From NCBI GenBank assembly GCA_905236685.1, contig CAJOPD010000024.1, forward strand, positions 1 to 5,430: a DNA stretch of 5,430 bases, in the 5' to 3' direction. The position numbers and the translations under genes were made by a program. Of this stretch, positions 1 to 5,430 are shown piece by piece. The notes under the pieces are model-generated. The model did no database searches, had not been told where the DNA came from, and saw nothing but the letters and a program-made list of their open reading frames with translations. Source of the DNA: an uncultured Clostridia bacterium (GTDB taxonomy: Bacteria > Bacillota > Clostridia > UBA1381). The number at the start of each line of letters is the position of its first letter. Position 1 is the first letter of the stretch.

Positions 1-495
1 ACGGTTTCCTTTGCCGATTTCGTAGGTCATACTGCCGTCACAGCTCCACAAAACAGCCTCGGCGCCGTCTTTGTAGGAAAGCGTTTCGATTTCCACCCTC
101 TCGCTCGGCATAAATGCGGAGTAAAAGCCAAGACCGAAATGCCCGATTATCTGCGCGCTCTTGTCGTTTTCGTCCTTATACTTTTCCAAAAACTCGGCAG
201 CGCCTGAAAAGGCGATGTCGGTTATGTACTTTTCTACCTCCTCCTTCGTCATTCCTATACCGTTATCCTCAAAACAAAGCTGTTTTTTGTCCTTGTCAAG
301 CGTAACCGTTATTTTGAAATTTTCGTTTTCTGCAAGCGTTGCTTCGCCTATGCCTGCAAGCTTTTTCATTTTGGTTATCGCGTCACAGCCGTTGGACACA
401 AGCTCTCTTATAAATATATCCTTATCGGAATAGAGCCATTTTTTTATAATAGGAAAGATATTTTCCGAATTTACCGAAATATTGCCCTTTGACAT
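1..495 (-). CDS. htpG: Molecular chaperone HtpG (Hsp90), N-terminal ATP-binding part, cut by window edge
   Basis: Hsp90 is a cytosolic, ATP-driven dimeric chaperone that acts on partly folded proteins. The first 165 residues are visible, against about 620-650 for the family, so this is nearly the whole GHKL ATPase domain's front part; the middle and C-terminal domains lie beyond the left edge. Seen directly: IRELVSNGCDAITK at residues 29-42, carrying the catalytic Glu31 and the Mg-binding Asn35; DNGIGMT at 77-83, whose Asp77 should contact adenine; and the lid glycine motif IGHFGLGFYSAF at 117-128. The ATG at 493-495 is preceded by GGGTGAT (501-507) at good spacing, and the protein begins at the usual Hsp90 position. 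It follows leuS on the same strand after 48 bases, so cotranscription is likely although a hairpin lies in the gap. The SNGCDA form of the usual SNASDA motif is, from memory, common in Clostridia. No frame break is seen. Confidence 0.96.
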   Translation of the reverse strand, partial: MSKGNISVNSENIFPIIKKWLYSDKDIFIRELVSNGCDAITKMKKLAGIGEATLAENENFKITVTLDKDKKQLCFEDNGIGMTKEEVEKYITDIAFSGAAEFLEKYKDENDKSAQIIGHFGLGFYSAFMPSERVEIETLSYKDGAEAVLWSCDGSMTYEIGKGNR

Positions 496-522
496 TTTAA
501 ATCACCCTTTCAAAAGTTTTAG

Positions 523-542
523 GGGCGGATAAAAATCCGCCC
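523..542 (-). other. Stem-loop between leuS and htpG
   Basis: A perfect 8-bp GC-rich stem (GGGCGGAT / ATCCGCCC) with a 4-base loop starts one base after the leuS stop codon. In the minus-strand transcript it is followed by CTAAAACTTTTG rather than a run of U, so it does not qualify as a standard intrinsic terminator. It may act as a partial terminator, or as a 3' barrier to exonucleases that uncouples leuS and htpG mRNA levels. The structure is seen directly; the function is inferred. Confidence 0.6.
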
Positions 543-543
543 G

Positions 544-2955
544 TTATTTTACTACAATATTTACAAGCTTTCCCGGAACGGTAATCACCTTCAAAACCGT
601 TTTCCCCTCGATAAACTGCTTAACCTTTTCGGCACTAAGCGCCGTGTTTTCAAGGTCTTCCCTCGGGATATCCTTTGAAACGGTTATTTTATCCTTGATT
701 TTTCCGTTAACCTGCACAACGATTTCGACCTCGTCATCAATTGTTTTGTCCTTATCAAAGTCGGGCCATTTTGTCGTTGCCAAAAGCGGAGTATTGCCGT
801 ATTTTTCCCAAAGCTCCTCGGTTATGTGCGGTGCTACGGGGTTTAACAGCGTAATCAAAACGCGGTATTCGCCCTTTGTAACGCTGCCCTTTTTGTAGAA
901 ATCGTTGACAAGGCTCATCAGGGTAGCAATAGCGGTATTATATTTCATCTTTTCATAGTCGTCGCTTACCTTCATAATCGCCTTGTTTACCGCTTTTTCA
1001 AGGTCTTTTGAGATTTCCTCGCCGCTATTTAGCATTTCCTGCAAATTCCAAACGCGCTCCAAGAACTTGTAACAGCCCTTTAAGCCCTTTTCCGACCAAG
1101 GCGTTGACTGGTCAAATGCGCCTATAAACATCTCAAAGGTGCGCACCGCGTCTGCGCCGTACTGGTCAACAACTTCGTCGGGATTGACTACATTTCCTCT
1201 CGATTTGGACATCTTTTCGCCGTTTTCGCCCAAAATCATTCCGTGAGATGTGCGCTTTTGATACGGCTCTTTTGTCGGCACAACGCCGATATCATAGAGG
1301 AATTTATGCCAGAACCTTGAATATAAAAGGTGCAGGGTTGTGTGCTCCATACCGCCGTTATACCAATCGACAGGCGACCAGTAACCGAGCGCCTCTTTTG
1401 ACGCGAGCGCCTCGCTGTTATGCGGGTCCATATACCGCAGATAGTACCAGCTTGACCCTGCCCATTGAGGCATTGTATCGGTTTCACGGGTGGCTTTTCC
1501 ATGACATTTGGGACAGGTGGTATTTATCCAGTCTGTCGCCTTCGCAAGCGGAGATTCGCCGTTTTCGCCGGGCTCAAAGGTGTCAATTTCGGGAAGTTCC
1601 AGAGGCAGTTCGCTCTCGGGAACGGGCACCCAGCCGCATTTTTCGCAGTAAACAAGCGGAATTGGCTCGCCCCAGTAACGCTGGCGCGAAAATACCCAGT
1701 CGCGCAGTTTGAAATTAACCTTTTTCCTGCCGATACCCTTTTCTTCAAGATATTCTATCATTTTCGGGATTGCGTCTTTGACGCTCATTCCGTTTAAAAA
1801 GCCTGAGTTAACCATTGTTCCGCTCGCAACATCGGTGTAGGCTTCCTCATTAACATCTCTTCCGCCTGCAACAACCTCGATTATCGGGAGATTGAATTTT
1901 TTTGCAAAGTCCCAGTCCCTGCTGTCGTGCGCGGGTACTGCCATTATTGCGCCCGTTCCGTAGGTTACAAGCACATAGTCGGAGATGAACACGGGGATTT
2001 CCTCGTTTGTTACGGGGTTTATCGCATTGACGCCGTCAAGTCTTGTGCCCGTTTTATCCTTTGCAAGCTCAGTTCTTTCAAATTCCGATTTTTTTGCGGC
2101 GTCTTCTATATATTTTTTGACCTCATCTGCATTTTTGAGTGTAGGCAAAAGCTTTGCCACCATACTGTGCTCGGGCGACAAAACAACATATGTAGCGCCG
2201 AAAAGCGTGTCGCATCTTGTGGTATAAACGGTGATTTTATCGCCCGTTGTCAGCTCAAACTGCACCTCTGCTCCTTCGCTTCTGCCAATCCAGTTCACCT
2301 GCTGGGTTTTGACTCTTTCGATAAAGTCAACTTCCTCCAAATCGTCAATGAGGCGCTGTGCGTACTCGGTGATTTTGAGCATCCACTGGCTCTTGCGCCT
2401 TTGCACAACCTCGCTCCCGCATCTTTCGCAAACGCCGTTTACGACTTCTTCGTTGGAAAGCCCGACCTTACAGCCTGTACACCAGTTTATCGGCATTTCC
2501 TGCTTATACGCAAGCCCGTTTTTGAAAAGCTGCAAGAATATCCACTGCGTCCATTTATAATAGTTCGGGTCGGTTGTGTTTACCTCTCTTTCCCAATCAA
2601 ACGAAAAGCCCAGCATTTTGAGCTGTCTTGTGAAATTGTCAATATTCTTTTTGGTGACAATCTTCGGGTGTATTTTATTCTTTATCGCGTAATTTTCGGT
2701 CGGAAGCCCGAAAGCGTCCCAGCCGATAGGATAAAGCACATTATACCCCTGCATTCGCCTTTTTCGCGCCAATATATCAAGCGCCGTATAGCTCCTCGGG
2801 TGCCCGACATGCAAGCCCTGCCCCGACGGGTAGGGGAACTCGATTAGCGCGTAATACGGCTCCTTTTTGCTGTTATTTTCGGCGTGGAAACAGCCCGCTT
2901 CCTCCCATTTTTTCTGCCATTTTTTTTCGATTTCCTTGTAGTTATATCTGTCCAT
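544..2955 (-). CDS. leuS: Leucyl-tRNA synthetase (LeuRS), complete
   Basis: A class I aminoacyl-tRNA synthetase that attaches leucine to tRNA-Leu in the cytosol and hydrolyses mischarged products. Its 803 residues match the bacterial LeuRS length. Domains in order: Rossmann fold with HVGH (49-52, the HIGH motif); a zinc knuckle with Cys159/Cys162 and Cys176/Cys179; the CP1 editing domain (about 220-420) with the threonine-rich TTRCDTLFG (245-253) and GTGAIMAVPAHDSRD (333-347), whose Asp347 should be the conserved residue that binds the substrate amino group; a second cysteine set (437/440 and 481/484); MPQWAGSSWYYLRY (495-508); KMSKS (581-585); the helical anticodon-binding domain (about 620-735); and the small C-terminal domain with VQVNGK (748-753). 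The ATG at 2953-2955 has AGAGGA (2962-2967) six bases upstream. That site overlaps the rsfS stop codon, which suggests translational coupling. Cys248 stands where many LeuRS have proline. All catalytic and editing motifs are intact. Confidence 0.98.
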   Translation of the reverse strand: MDRYNYKEIEKKWQKKWEEAGCFHAENNSKKEPYYALIEFPYPSGQGLHVGHPRSYTALDILARKRRMQGYNVLYPIGWDAFGLPTENYAIKNKIHPKIVTKKNIDNFTRQLKMLGFSFDWEREVNTTDPNYYKWTQWIFLQLFKNGLAYKQEMPINWCTGCKVGLSNEEVVNGVCERCGSEVVQRRKSQWMLKITEYAQRLIDDLEEVDFIERVKTQQVNWIGRSEGAEVQFELTTGDKITVYTTRCDTLFGATYVVLSPEHSMVAKLLPTLKNADEVKKYIEDAAKKSEFERTELAKDKTGTRLDGVNAINPVTNEEIPVFISDYVLVTYGTGAIMAVPAHDSRDWDFAKKFNLPIIEVVAGGRDVNEEAYTDVASGTMVNSGFLNGMSVKDAIPKMIEYLEEKGIGRKKVNFKLRDWVFSRQRYWGEPIPLVYCEKCGWVPVPESELPLELPEIDTFEPGENGESPLAKATDWINTTCPKCHGKATRETDTMPQWAGSSWYYLRYMDPHNSEALASKEALGYWSPVDWYNGGMEHTTLHLLYSRFWHKFLYDIGVVPTKEPYQKRTSHGMILGENGEKMSKSRGNVVNPDEVVDQYGADAVRTFEMFIGAFDQSTPWSEKGLKGCYKFLERVWNLQEMLNSGEEISKDLEKAVNKAIMKVSDDYEKMKYNTAIATLMSLVNDFYKKGSVTKGEYRVLITLLNPVAPHITEELWEKYGNTPLLATTKWPDFDKDKTIDDEVEIVVQVNGKIKDKITVSKDIPREDLENTALSAEKVKQFIEGKTVLKVITVPGKLVNIVVK

Positions 2956-2965
2956 TTTTCTTCCT

Positions 2966-3310
2966 CTATTCTATATTGATTTCAATCTTTTTCGCGTCGT
3001 CCCACAGGCGTTCCAAGGAATAAAACTCTCTCGTTTCGCGTTCCATAATGTGCACTATTATATCCCCGAAATCTATCAGTATCCAGTTTCCGCCGCGATA
3101 ACCTTCGATATGCTTTGGCGGAAAACCGTTTTCCTTCGCCTTTTCCTCCACCTCATCGCTTGCCGCACGGACCTGAACGCCGGAGGAACAGGTGCATATG
3201 ATGAAATAATCGCCCAACGATGTGAGATTTGAAATGTCCAAAACATCAATATCTGTCGCGCGTTTATCGTCTAACGCTTTTACTATTACTTTTAATTTTT
3301 CCATAAACAA
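2966..3310 (-). CDS. rsfS: Ribosomal silencing factor RsfS (YbeB/Iojap family)
   Basis: RsfS binds ribosomal protein uL14 on the large subunit and blocks joining with the small subunit, lowering translation when nutrients are short. This is family knowledge. The 114 (or 112) residues match the usual single-domain length of about 105-120. Recognisable family stretches are VKALDDKRATDIDVLDIS near the N-terminus, LGDYFIICTCSS, the HIEGYRGGNWILIDFGDIIVHIM core, and the closing REFYSLERLWDDA. Two starts are possible: TTG at 3308-3310, seven bases after AAAGGA, or ATG at 3302-3304, thirteen bases after it. The longer form is given because of its spacing, but the two proteins differ only by an N-terminal Met-Phe. 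The TAG stop lies 10 bases before leuS, so the two genes form an operon. In many Bacillota rsfS follows nadD and yqeK; here an unrelated S-layer-type gene and a terminator precede it. Confidence 0.96.
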   Translation of the reverse strand: MFMEKLKVIVKALDDKRATDIDVLDISNLTSLGDYFIICTCSSGVQVRAASDEVEEKAKENGFPPKHIEGYRGGNWILIDFGDIIVHIMERETREFYSLERLWDDAKKIEINIE

Positions 3311-3317
3311 AAACTTG

Positions 3318-3323
3318 TCCTTT
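3318..3323 (-). promoter_or_regulatory. Ribosome binding site of rsfS (bears on the start codon)
   Basis: AAAGGA on the minus strand is the only purine-rich site close to rsfS. It lies 7 bases from the TTG at 3310 and 13 bases from the in-frame ATG at 3304. The usual distance of 5-9 bases favours TTG, while codon preference favours ATG, so the start remains undecided. Confidence 0.6.
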
Positions 3324-3341
3324 CAGTCATAACACTACAAA

Positions 3342-3384
3342 CTATATAATACTACATTTTTTGCAAAAAGTCTATATAATATTA
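3342..3384. repeat. Pair of AT-rich direct repeats upstream of rsfS
   Basis: CTATATAATA occurs at 3342-3351 and again at 3372-3381, exactly 30 bases apart, and both copies continue with one differing base and then TA. On the minus strand each copy reads TATTATATAG and so resembles a -10 box. The right-hand copy adjoins the -35 box of the proposed rsfS promoter. The pair could be tandem promoters, a regulator site pair, or chance in AT-rich DNA. Confidence 0.5.
3346..3374 (-). promoter_or_regulatory. Probable sigma-A promoter for rsfS-leuS(-htpG)
   Basis: Reading on the minus strand, TAGACT (3374-3369, 4 of 6 to TTGACA) and TATTAT (3351-3346, 5 of 6 to TATAAT) are separated by 17 bases. Transcription would start near 3339, giving a leader of about 29 bases before rsfS. 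A terminator lies just upstream, so a promoter is needed in this gap. The match is moderate, and the surrounding sequence is so AT-rich that other registers are possible. Confidence 0.5.
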
Positions 3385-3410
3385 GTAATTTTTTGACAGT
3401 TTTTAAACGC

Positions 3411-3444
3411 GAAAAAATAACGGCAGACGATAGCGTCTGCCGTT
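3411..3444 (-). terminator. Intrinsic terminator of the SLH-protein gene
   Basis: An 11-bp stem (AACGGCAGACG / CGTCTGCCGTT, 3419-3429 with 3434-3444) closes on the 4-base loop 3430-3433. In the minus-strand transcript it is followed by a T-rich stretch containing six T in a row (TTTTTTC, down to about 3411). It lies 15 bases past the SLH stop codon and cleanly separates that gene from rsfS. On the plus strand only a weak TTTTGTG follows, and no plus-strand gene ends here. Confidence 0.88.
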
Positions 3445-3459
3445 TTGTGATTTATACTG

Positions 3460-4485
3460 TTAATCAGATATCATACCTAAATGAACAGAAGTTTTTTCTG
3501 CCGTATAAAGTCTTTTGTAATTTGCGTATGTGACATCTGCCACTATATAAGGCTGTATAATGCGGATTTCATTATAATCGCCCGATATTGATATGCCGAA
3601 GCTTTCATTTTCGGGGGTTTTATCATCTTTAAGAGGTGTTGCGCAGCCCCTGACAACAAGTCTGTCTGCCGTAACATCGTTGATTTCGATTTTGCTTTGT
3701 CCCACGCAGTCCGCAATAAATATGTCGGCGTCTGTGGTAACTTCATTTAAAATAACACCGTCACATCTTATTATCGTATTTCCTTCGGGCAGCTTGTCAT
3801 AAGTGCCGGGCTCATCAATATAATTCTTAATAATATTGTCAACAACTATTGCAAACTGAGCTCTTGTTATATATCCGTTGGGAGAAATGGAAATACCCTC
3901 ACAGCCGCCTTTTGCAATAACTCCCGCAACAAAGATTTTAGCCCAATCAGCAGTGCCTTCCGTATCGGAACGGGCATTAAATGCGCTTATGTCATAAAGG
4001 CGGGAGTTGATGGGGGTATATACCGAGTTCTCGGGGAGCGGTTCCGGCGCAGGTGAAGTTCTGGTATACGGGGGCAGCAAAGCAAACACCTGTGACAATA
4101 TGGTAAAGGTTTCCTGAAAAGTTATATTATTGTTAGGAAACATATGACGATTGCCGTCGCCGTTCAATGCACCCATATAAAACGCCTTAGAAAGTTCGGG
4201 ATAATACCAGGCATTAGGGTCAACATCTTCAAAATCGGAAATGTCGGCTTTGGTTGTTGCACCAAGGGCTCTTGTTATAATTGAAGCCATCTCGGCACGG
4301 GTTATATTTGCGTCAGGGCGCACGGTTCCGTCCTCATAACCGAACAGAATTTTGTTTGAAACGGCGTTTGTTATAGCGGTTTTCGCCTTTTCGTCCTGCG
4401 GCATATCCGGGAAATCAGCCGATACTGTTACCGTGAAAAGCAAGCTGACAGCTAAAAGAACAGAAAAAAATCCAAATCTTCTCAT
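3460..4485 (-). CDS. Exported S-layer-homology (SLH) domain protein with short beta-helix-like tail
   Basis: An exported protein of 341 residues that probably attaches to the cell wall. Residues 1-23 form a signal peptide: Met-Arg-Arg, a hydrophobic core and VSA before the likely cut at Asp24. Three SLH-like units follow: 24-75 with TRAE at 62-65; about 84-136 with a degenerate TFQE in place of TRAE; and 178-223 with TRAQ at 207-210. A proline-rich linker (138-152) separates the second and third. SLH domains bind pyruvylated secondary wall polymers in Bacillota. The tail (about 236-341) shows hydrophobic rungs such as NTIIRC, ADIFIADC and ADRLVVRGC, recalling the parallel beta-helix tails of some clostridial SLH proteins. 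No catalytic motif is seen, so its specific role is unknown. The ATG at 4485 was chosen because AAGGAGC (4492-4498) lies six bases upstream and the signal peptide starts there; in-frame ATGs at 4506 and 4521 lack a site. It is a single-gene unit with its own promoter and terminator. Confidence 0.93.
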   Translation of the reverse strand: MRRFGFFSVLLAVSLLFTVTVSADFPDMPQDEKAKTAITNAVSNKILFGYEDGTVRPDANITRAEMASIITRALGATTKADISDFEDVDPNAWYYPELSKAFYMGALNGDGNRHMFPNNNITFQETFTILSQVFALLPPYTRTSPAPEPLPENSVYTPINSRLYDISAFNARSDTEGTADWAKIFVAGVIAKGGCEGISISPNGYITRAQFAIVVDNIIKNYIDEPGTYDKLPEGNTIIRCDGVILNEVTTDADIFIADCVGQSKIEINDVTADRLVVRGCATPLKDDKTPENESFGISISGDYNEIRIIQPYIVADVTYANYKRLYTAEKTSVHLGMISD

Positions 4486-4491
4486 AAAGAA

Positions 4492-4498
4492 GCTCCTT
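4492..4498 (-). promoter_or_regulatory. Ribosome binding site of the SLH-protein gene (decides the start)
   Basis: AAGGAGC on the minus strand, six bases before the ATG at 4485. This fixes the start at Met-Arg-Arg and excludes the in-frame upstream ATGs at 4506 and 4521, which would put a polar extension ahead of the signal peptide. Confidence 0.88.
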
Positions 4499-4535
4499 CC
4501 ATACATCTTAAAATGTAACATAATAATACCTTTAC

Positions 4536-4564
4536 ATTATATCATAGATGATACAGTATGTCCA
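4536..4564 (-). promoter_or_regulatory. Strong sigma-A promoter of the SLH-protein gene
   Basis: On the minus strand TGGACA (4564-4559, 5 of 6) is followed after 17 bases by TATAAT (4541-4536, 6 of 6), with TGA immediately before it as an extended -10. Transcription would start near 4529, giving a leader of about 44 bases. A 14-base palindrome (4540-4553) sits between and partly over the boxes, a position where a repressor would block polymerase. Confidence 0.85.
4540..4553. promoter_or_regulatory. Operator-like palindrome in the SLH promoter
   Basis: TATCAT-AG-ATGATA has perfect 6-base arms around a 2-base centre. It covers the spacer of the SLH promoter and two bases of its -10 box. The symmetry and position fit a dimeric regulator site, but no regulator is encoded in the window and AT-rich DNA makes chance symmetry possible. 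Confidence 0.4.
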
Positions 4565-4590
4565 GTAGTTTTTTTGGATTGTAGCTGAAA

Positions 4591-4602
4591 ATTGTTGACA
4601 AT
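4591..4602. promoter_or_regulatory. Operator-like palindrome over the rhaB -35 box
   Basis: ATTGT-TG-ACAAT has perfect 5-base arms and contains the whole -35 hexamer TTGACA of the rhaB promoter. Another weak inverted repeat, TATTT-CCAT-AAATA (4623-4636), covers the likely transcription start. Either could bind a sugar-responsive repressor. The sequences are seen; the function is a guess. Confidence 0.35.
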
Positions 4603-4623
4603 AGCAGGCTGATTTTATATAAT
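4595..4623 (+). promoter_or_regulatory. Perfect-consensus sigma-A promoter of rhaB
   Basis: TTGACA (4595-4600), a 17-base spacer and TATAAT (4618-4623) match the housekeeping consensus at all twelve positions. Transcription should start near 4630, leaving a leader of about 27 bases. Such a strong core promoter on a sugar-catabolic gene suggests control by repression rather than by activation. Confidence 0.92.
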
Positions 4624-4644
4624 ATTTCCATAAATACAGAAAAC

Positions 4645-4653
4645 GGCGGTGAT
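4645..4653 (+). promoter_or_regulatory. Ribosome binding site of rhaB
   Basis: GGCGGTGAT matches 8 of 9 bases of the anti-16S-complementary GGAGGTGAT. The GG(C)GG core ends seven bases before the ATG at 4657, so both strength and spacing support this start. Confidence 0.85.
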
Positions 4654-4656
4654 TGA

Positions 4657-5430
4657 ATGAACAAAACCTATAAATTTTTGGCTTTTGATTTCGGGGCGTC
4701 AAGCGGAAGAGCGATGCTCGCAAAATTTGACGGCGAAAAGATTGTCTTAGAGGAAAAACACAGATTTTCCAATGATCCTGTAACGGTAAACGGAGGAATG
4801 TATTGGGATATTTTAAGGCTTTTTCACGAAATAAAGCAGGGAATTTTAAAATGTGCCAATTCGGGCGACAGAGATATTGACGCAATAGGCATTGATACTT
4901 GGGGCGTGGATTACGGCATTTTGGACAAAAACGGAAAGCTTTTGGGCAATCCGCACCATTACCGCGACACAAGGACGGACGGAATGTATGAAAAGGCGTT
5001 TGAACTTGCCTCAAAAGAAGAAATTTTCAAAAGCACGGGTATAGCTTTTAACTGGTTTAATACCCTCTATCAGCTGTTATCGGAAAAGCTGTCGGAGGAC
5101 ACGGTGCTTAAAAATGCAGATATGCTTTTGTTTATGCCCGACCTTTTCAACTATTTCTTAACGGGCGAGAAAAGGTGCGAATACACAATAGCTTCAACCT
5201 CGCAGATGCTTGACCCGAAAGAGCGCATCTGGGCAAAGGACCTGCTCGGAAAAATGGGACTGCCCGCCGACATCTATGCGGATATGATTTACCCCGGCGA
5301 AAAGGTGGGCGTTTTAAAGGAAGATTTGGCGGAAGAACTCGGAGTGGGCAGAATTCCTGTCGTTGCCGTTGCTTCGCACGATACAGGCTCAGCCGTTGTG
5401 TCGGTGCCTGTCGAGGAAAACAAGGATTAT
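4657..5430 (+). CDS. rhaB: Rhamnulokinase (RhaB), N-terminal part, cut by window edge
   Basis: RhaB is a cytosolic FGGY-family sugar kinase that converts L-rhamnulose and ATP to L-rhamnulose 1-phosphate, the step after rhamnose isomerase and before the rhamnulose-phosphate aldolase. The first 258 residues are open to the right edge, against about 470-490 in the family. Seen directly: FDFGASSGRAML (10-21), the phosphate-binding loop of the actin-like ATPase fold; IGIDTWGVDYGILD (77-90), typical of rhamnulokinases; GNPHHYRDTRT (97-107); FNWFNTLYQL (131-140); MPDLFNYFLTG (160-170); EYTIASTSQM (175-184); and ASHDTGSAV (239-247), where Asp242 should be the catalytic base. This set of motifs separates RhaB from xylulose, glycerol and fuculose kinases. 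Gly244 stands where I recall alanine in many relatives. It has its own consensus promoter and is divergent from the SLH gene. Other rha genes, if present, would lie beyond the right edge. Confidence 0.95.
   Translation, partial: MNKTYKFLAFDFGASSGRAMLAKFDGEKIVLEEKHRFSNDPVTVNGGMYWDILRLFHEIKQGILKCANSGDRDIDAIGIDTWGVDYGILDKNGKLLGNPHHYRDTRTDGMYEKAFELASKEEIFKSTGIAFNWFNTLYQLLSEKLSEDTVLKNADMLLFMPDLFNYFLTGEKRCEYTIASTSQMLDPKERIWAKDLLGKMGLPADIYADMIYPGEKVGVLKEDLAEELGVGRIPVVAVASHDTGSAVVSVPVEENKDY

Noticed and set aside
161..433. A 90-codon open frame on the plus strand
   Set aside because: It is antisense to the conserved ATP-binding part of htpG; the Ser/Phe-rich translation is typical of the complement of a Lys/Glu-rich gene.
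1248..1712. A 154-codon open frame on the plus strand inside leuS
   Set aside because: It lies opposite the conserved KMSKS-to-zinc-site region of leuS, has no convincing ribosome binding site and has low-complexity Arg/Ala-rich composition.
1927..2847. A 306-codon open frame on the plus strand inside leuS
   Set aside because: It is fully antisense to leuS, whose motifs are intact across this stretch. The translation is rich in Cys, Phe and Arg with no recognisable domain, as expected of a complementary-frame shadow.
3393..3398. TTGACA on the plus strand between the terminator and rsfS
   Set aside because: No acceptable -10 box follows at 16-18 bases, and nothing on the plus strand downstream needs a promoter.
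4486..4521. A longer SLH protein starting at ATG 4521
   Set aside because: The good AAGGAGC site serves ATG 4485, where the signal peptide begins. The upstream ATGs have no such site and would put a polar extension before it.
4352..4588. A 78-codon open frame on the plus strand
   Set aside because: It is antisense to the SLH signal-peptide region and crosses the SLH promoter; no ribosome binding site supports it.
4638..4653. A possible catabolite-response (cre) element ahead of rhaB
   Set aside because: Only part of the cre pattern (AA, CG) fits, the second half-site is missing, and the bases are explained by the ribosome binding site.
4532..5014. A 160-codon open frame on the minus strand
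   Set aside because: It is antisense to rhaB and extends through both promoters. Its composition is Arg/Cys/Pro-rich without a domain, so it is a shadow of rhaB.

Overview
The window looks like a piece of chromosome from an anaerobic member of the Clostridia (Bacillota), possibly a gut or rumen lineage. This is an inference. It rests on Bacillota-type protein signatures (MPQWAGSSWYYLRY in LeuRS, SNGCDA in the Hsp90 ATP site), strong GGAGG-type ribosome binding sites, consensus TTGACA/TATAAT promoters, moderate GC content and a secreted S-layer-homology protein. No species can be named from the sequence alone.

Left part, minus strand (3374 down to 1): a housekeeping cluster reading leftward. 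A probable promoter at 3346-3374 leads into rsfS (ribosomal silencing factor), then leuS (leucyl-tRNA synthetase) after a 10-base gap, then htpG (Hsp90 chaperone) after a 48-base gap that holds a strong hairpin. htpG runs off the left edge, so only its ATP-binding domain is visible. All three genes concern protein synthesis and folding: subunit joining, tRNA charging and quality control, and chaperoning.

Middle, minus strand (4564 down to 3411): a single-gene unit. A near-perfect promoter leads to a gene for an exported protein with three S-layer-homology repeats and a short C-terminal stretch that looks like a beta-helix. It ends at a good intrinsic terminator, which separates it from rsfS.

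Right part, plus strand (4595 to the end): a perfect-consensus promoter (TTGACA, 17 bases, TATAAT) drives rhaB, rhamnulokinase, which is cut by the right edge after 258 residues. The SLH gene and rhaB are divergent. Their promoters stand back to back with 30 bases between the two -35 boxes, and short palindromes overlap promoter elements on both sides, so shared or local repressor control is plausible.

I see no tRNA, rRNA, CRISPR array, insertion sequence or phage gene, and no clear sign of a new multi-gene system. The points most worth a second look are the compact divergent promoter region, the evenly spaced cysteines in the tail of the SLH protein, the AT-rich repeat ahead of rsfS, and the hairpin between leuS and htpG.
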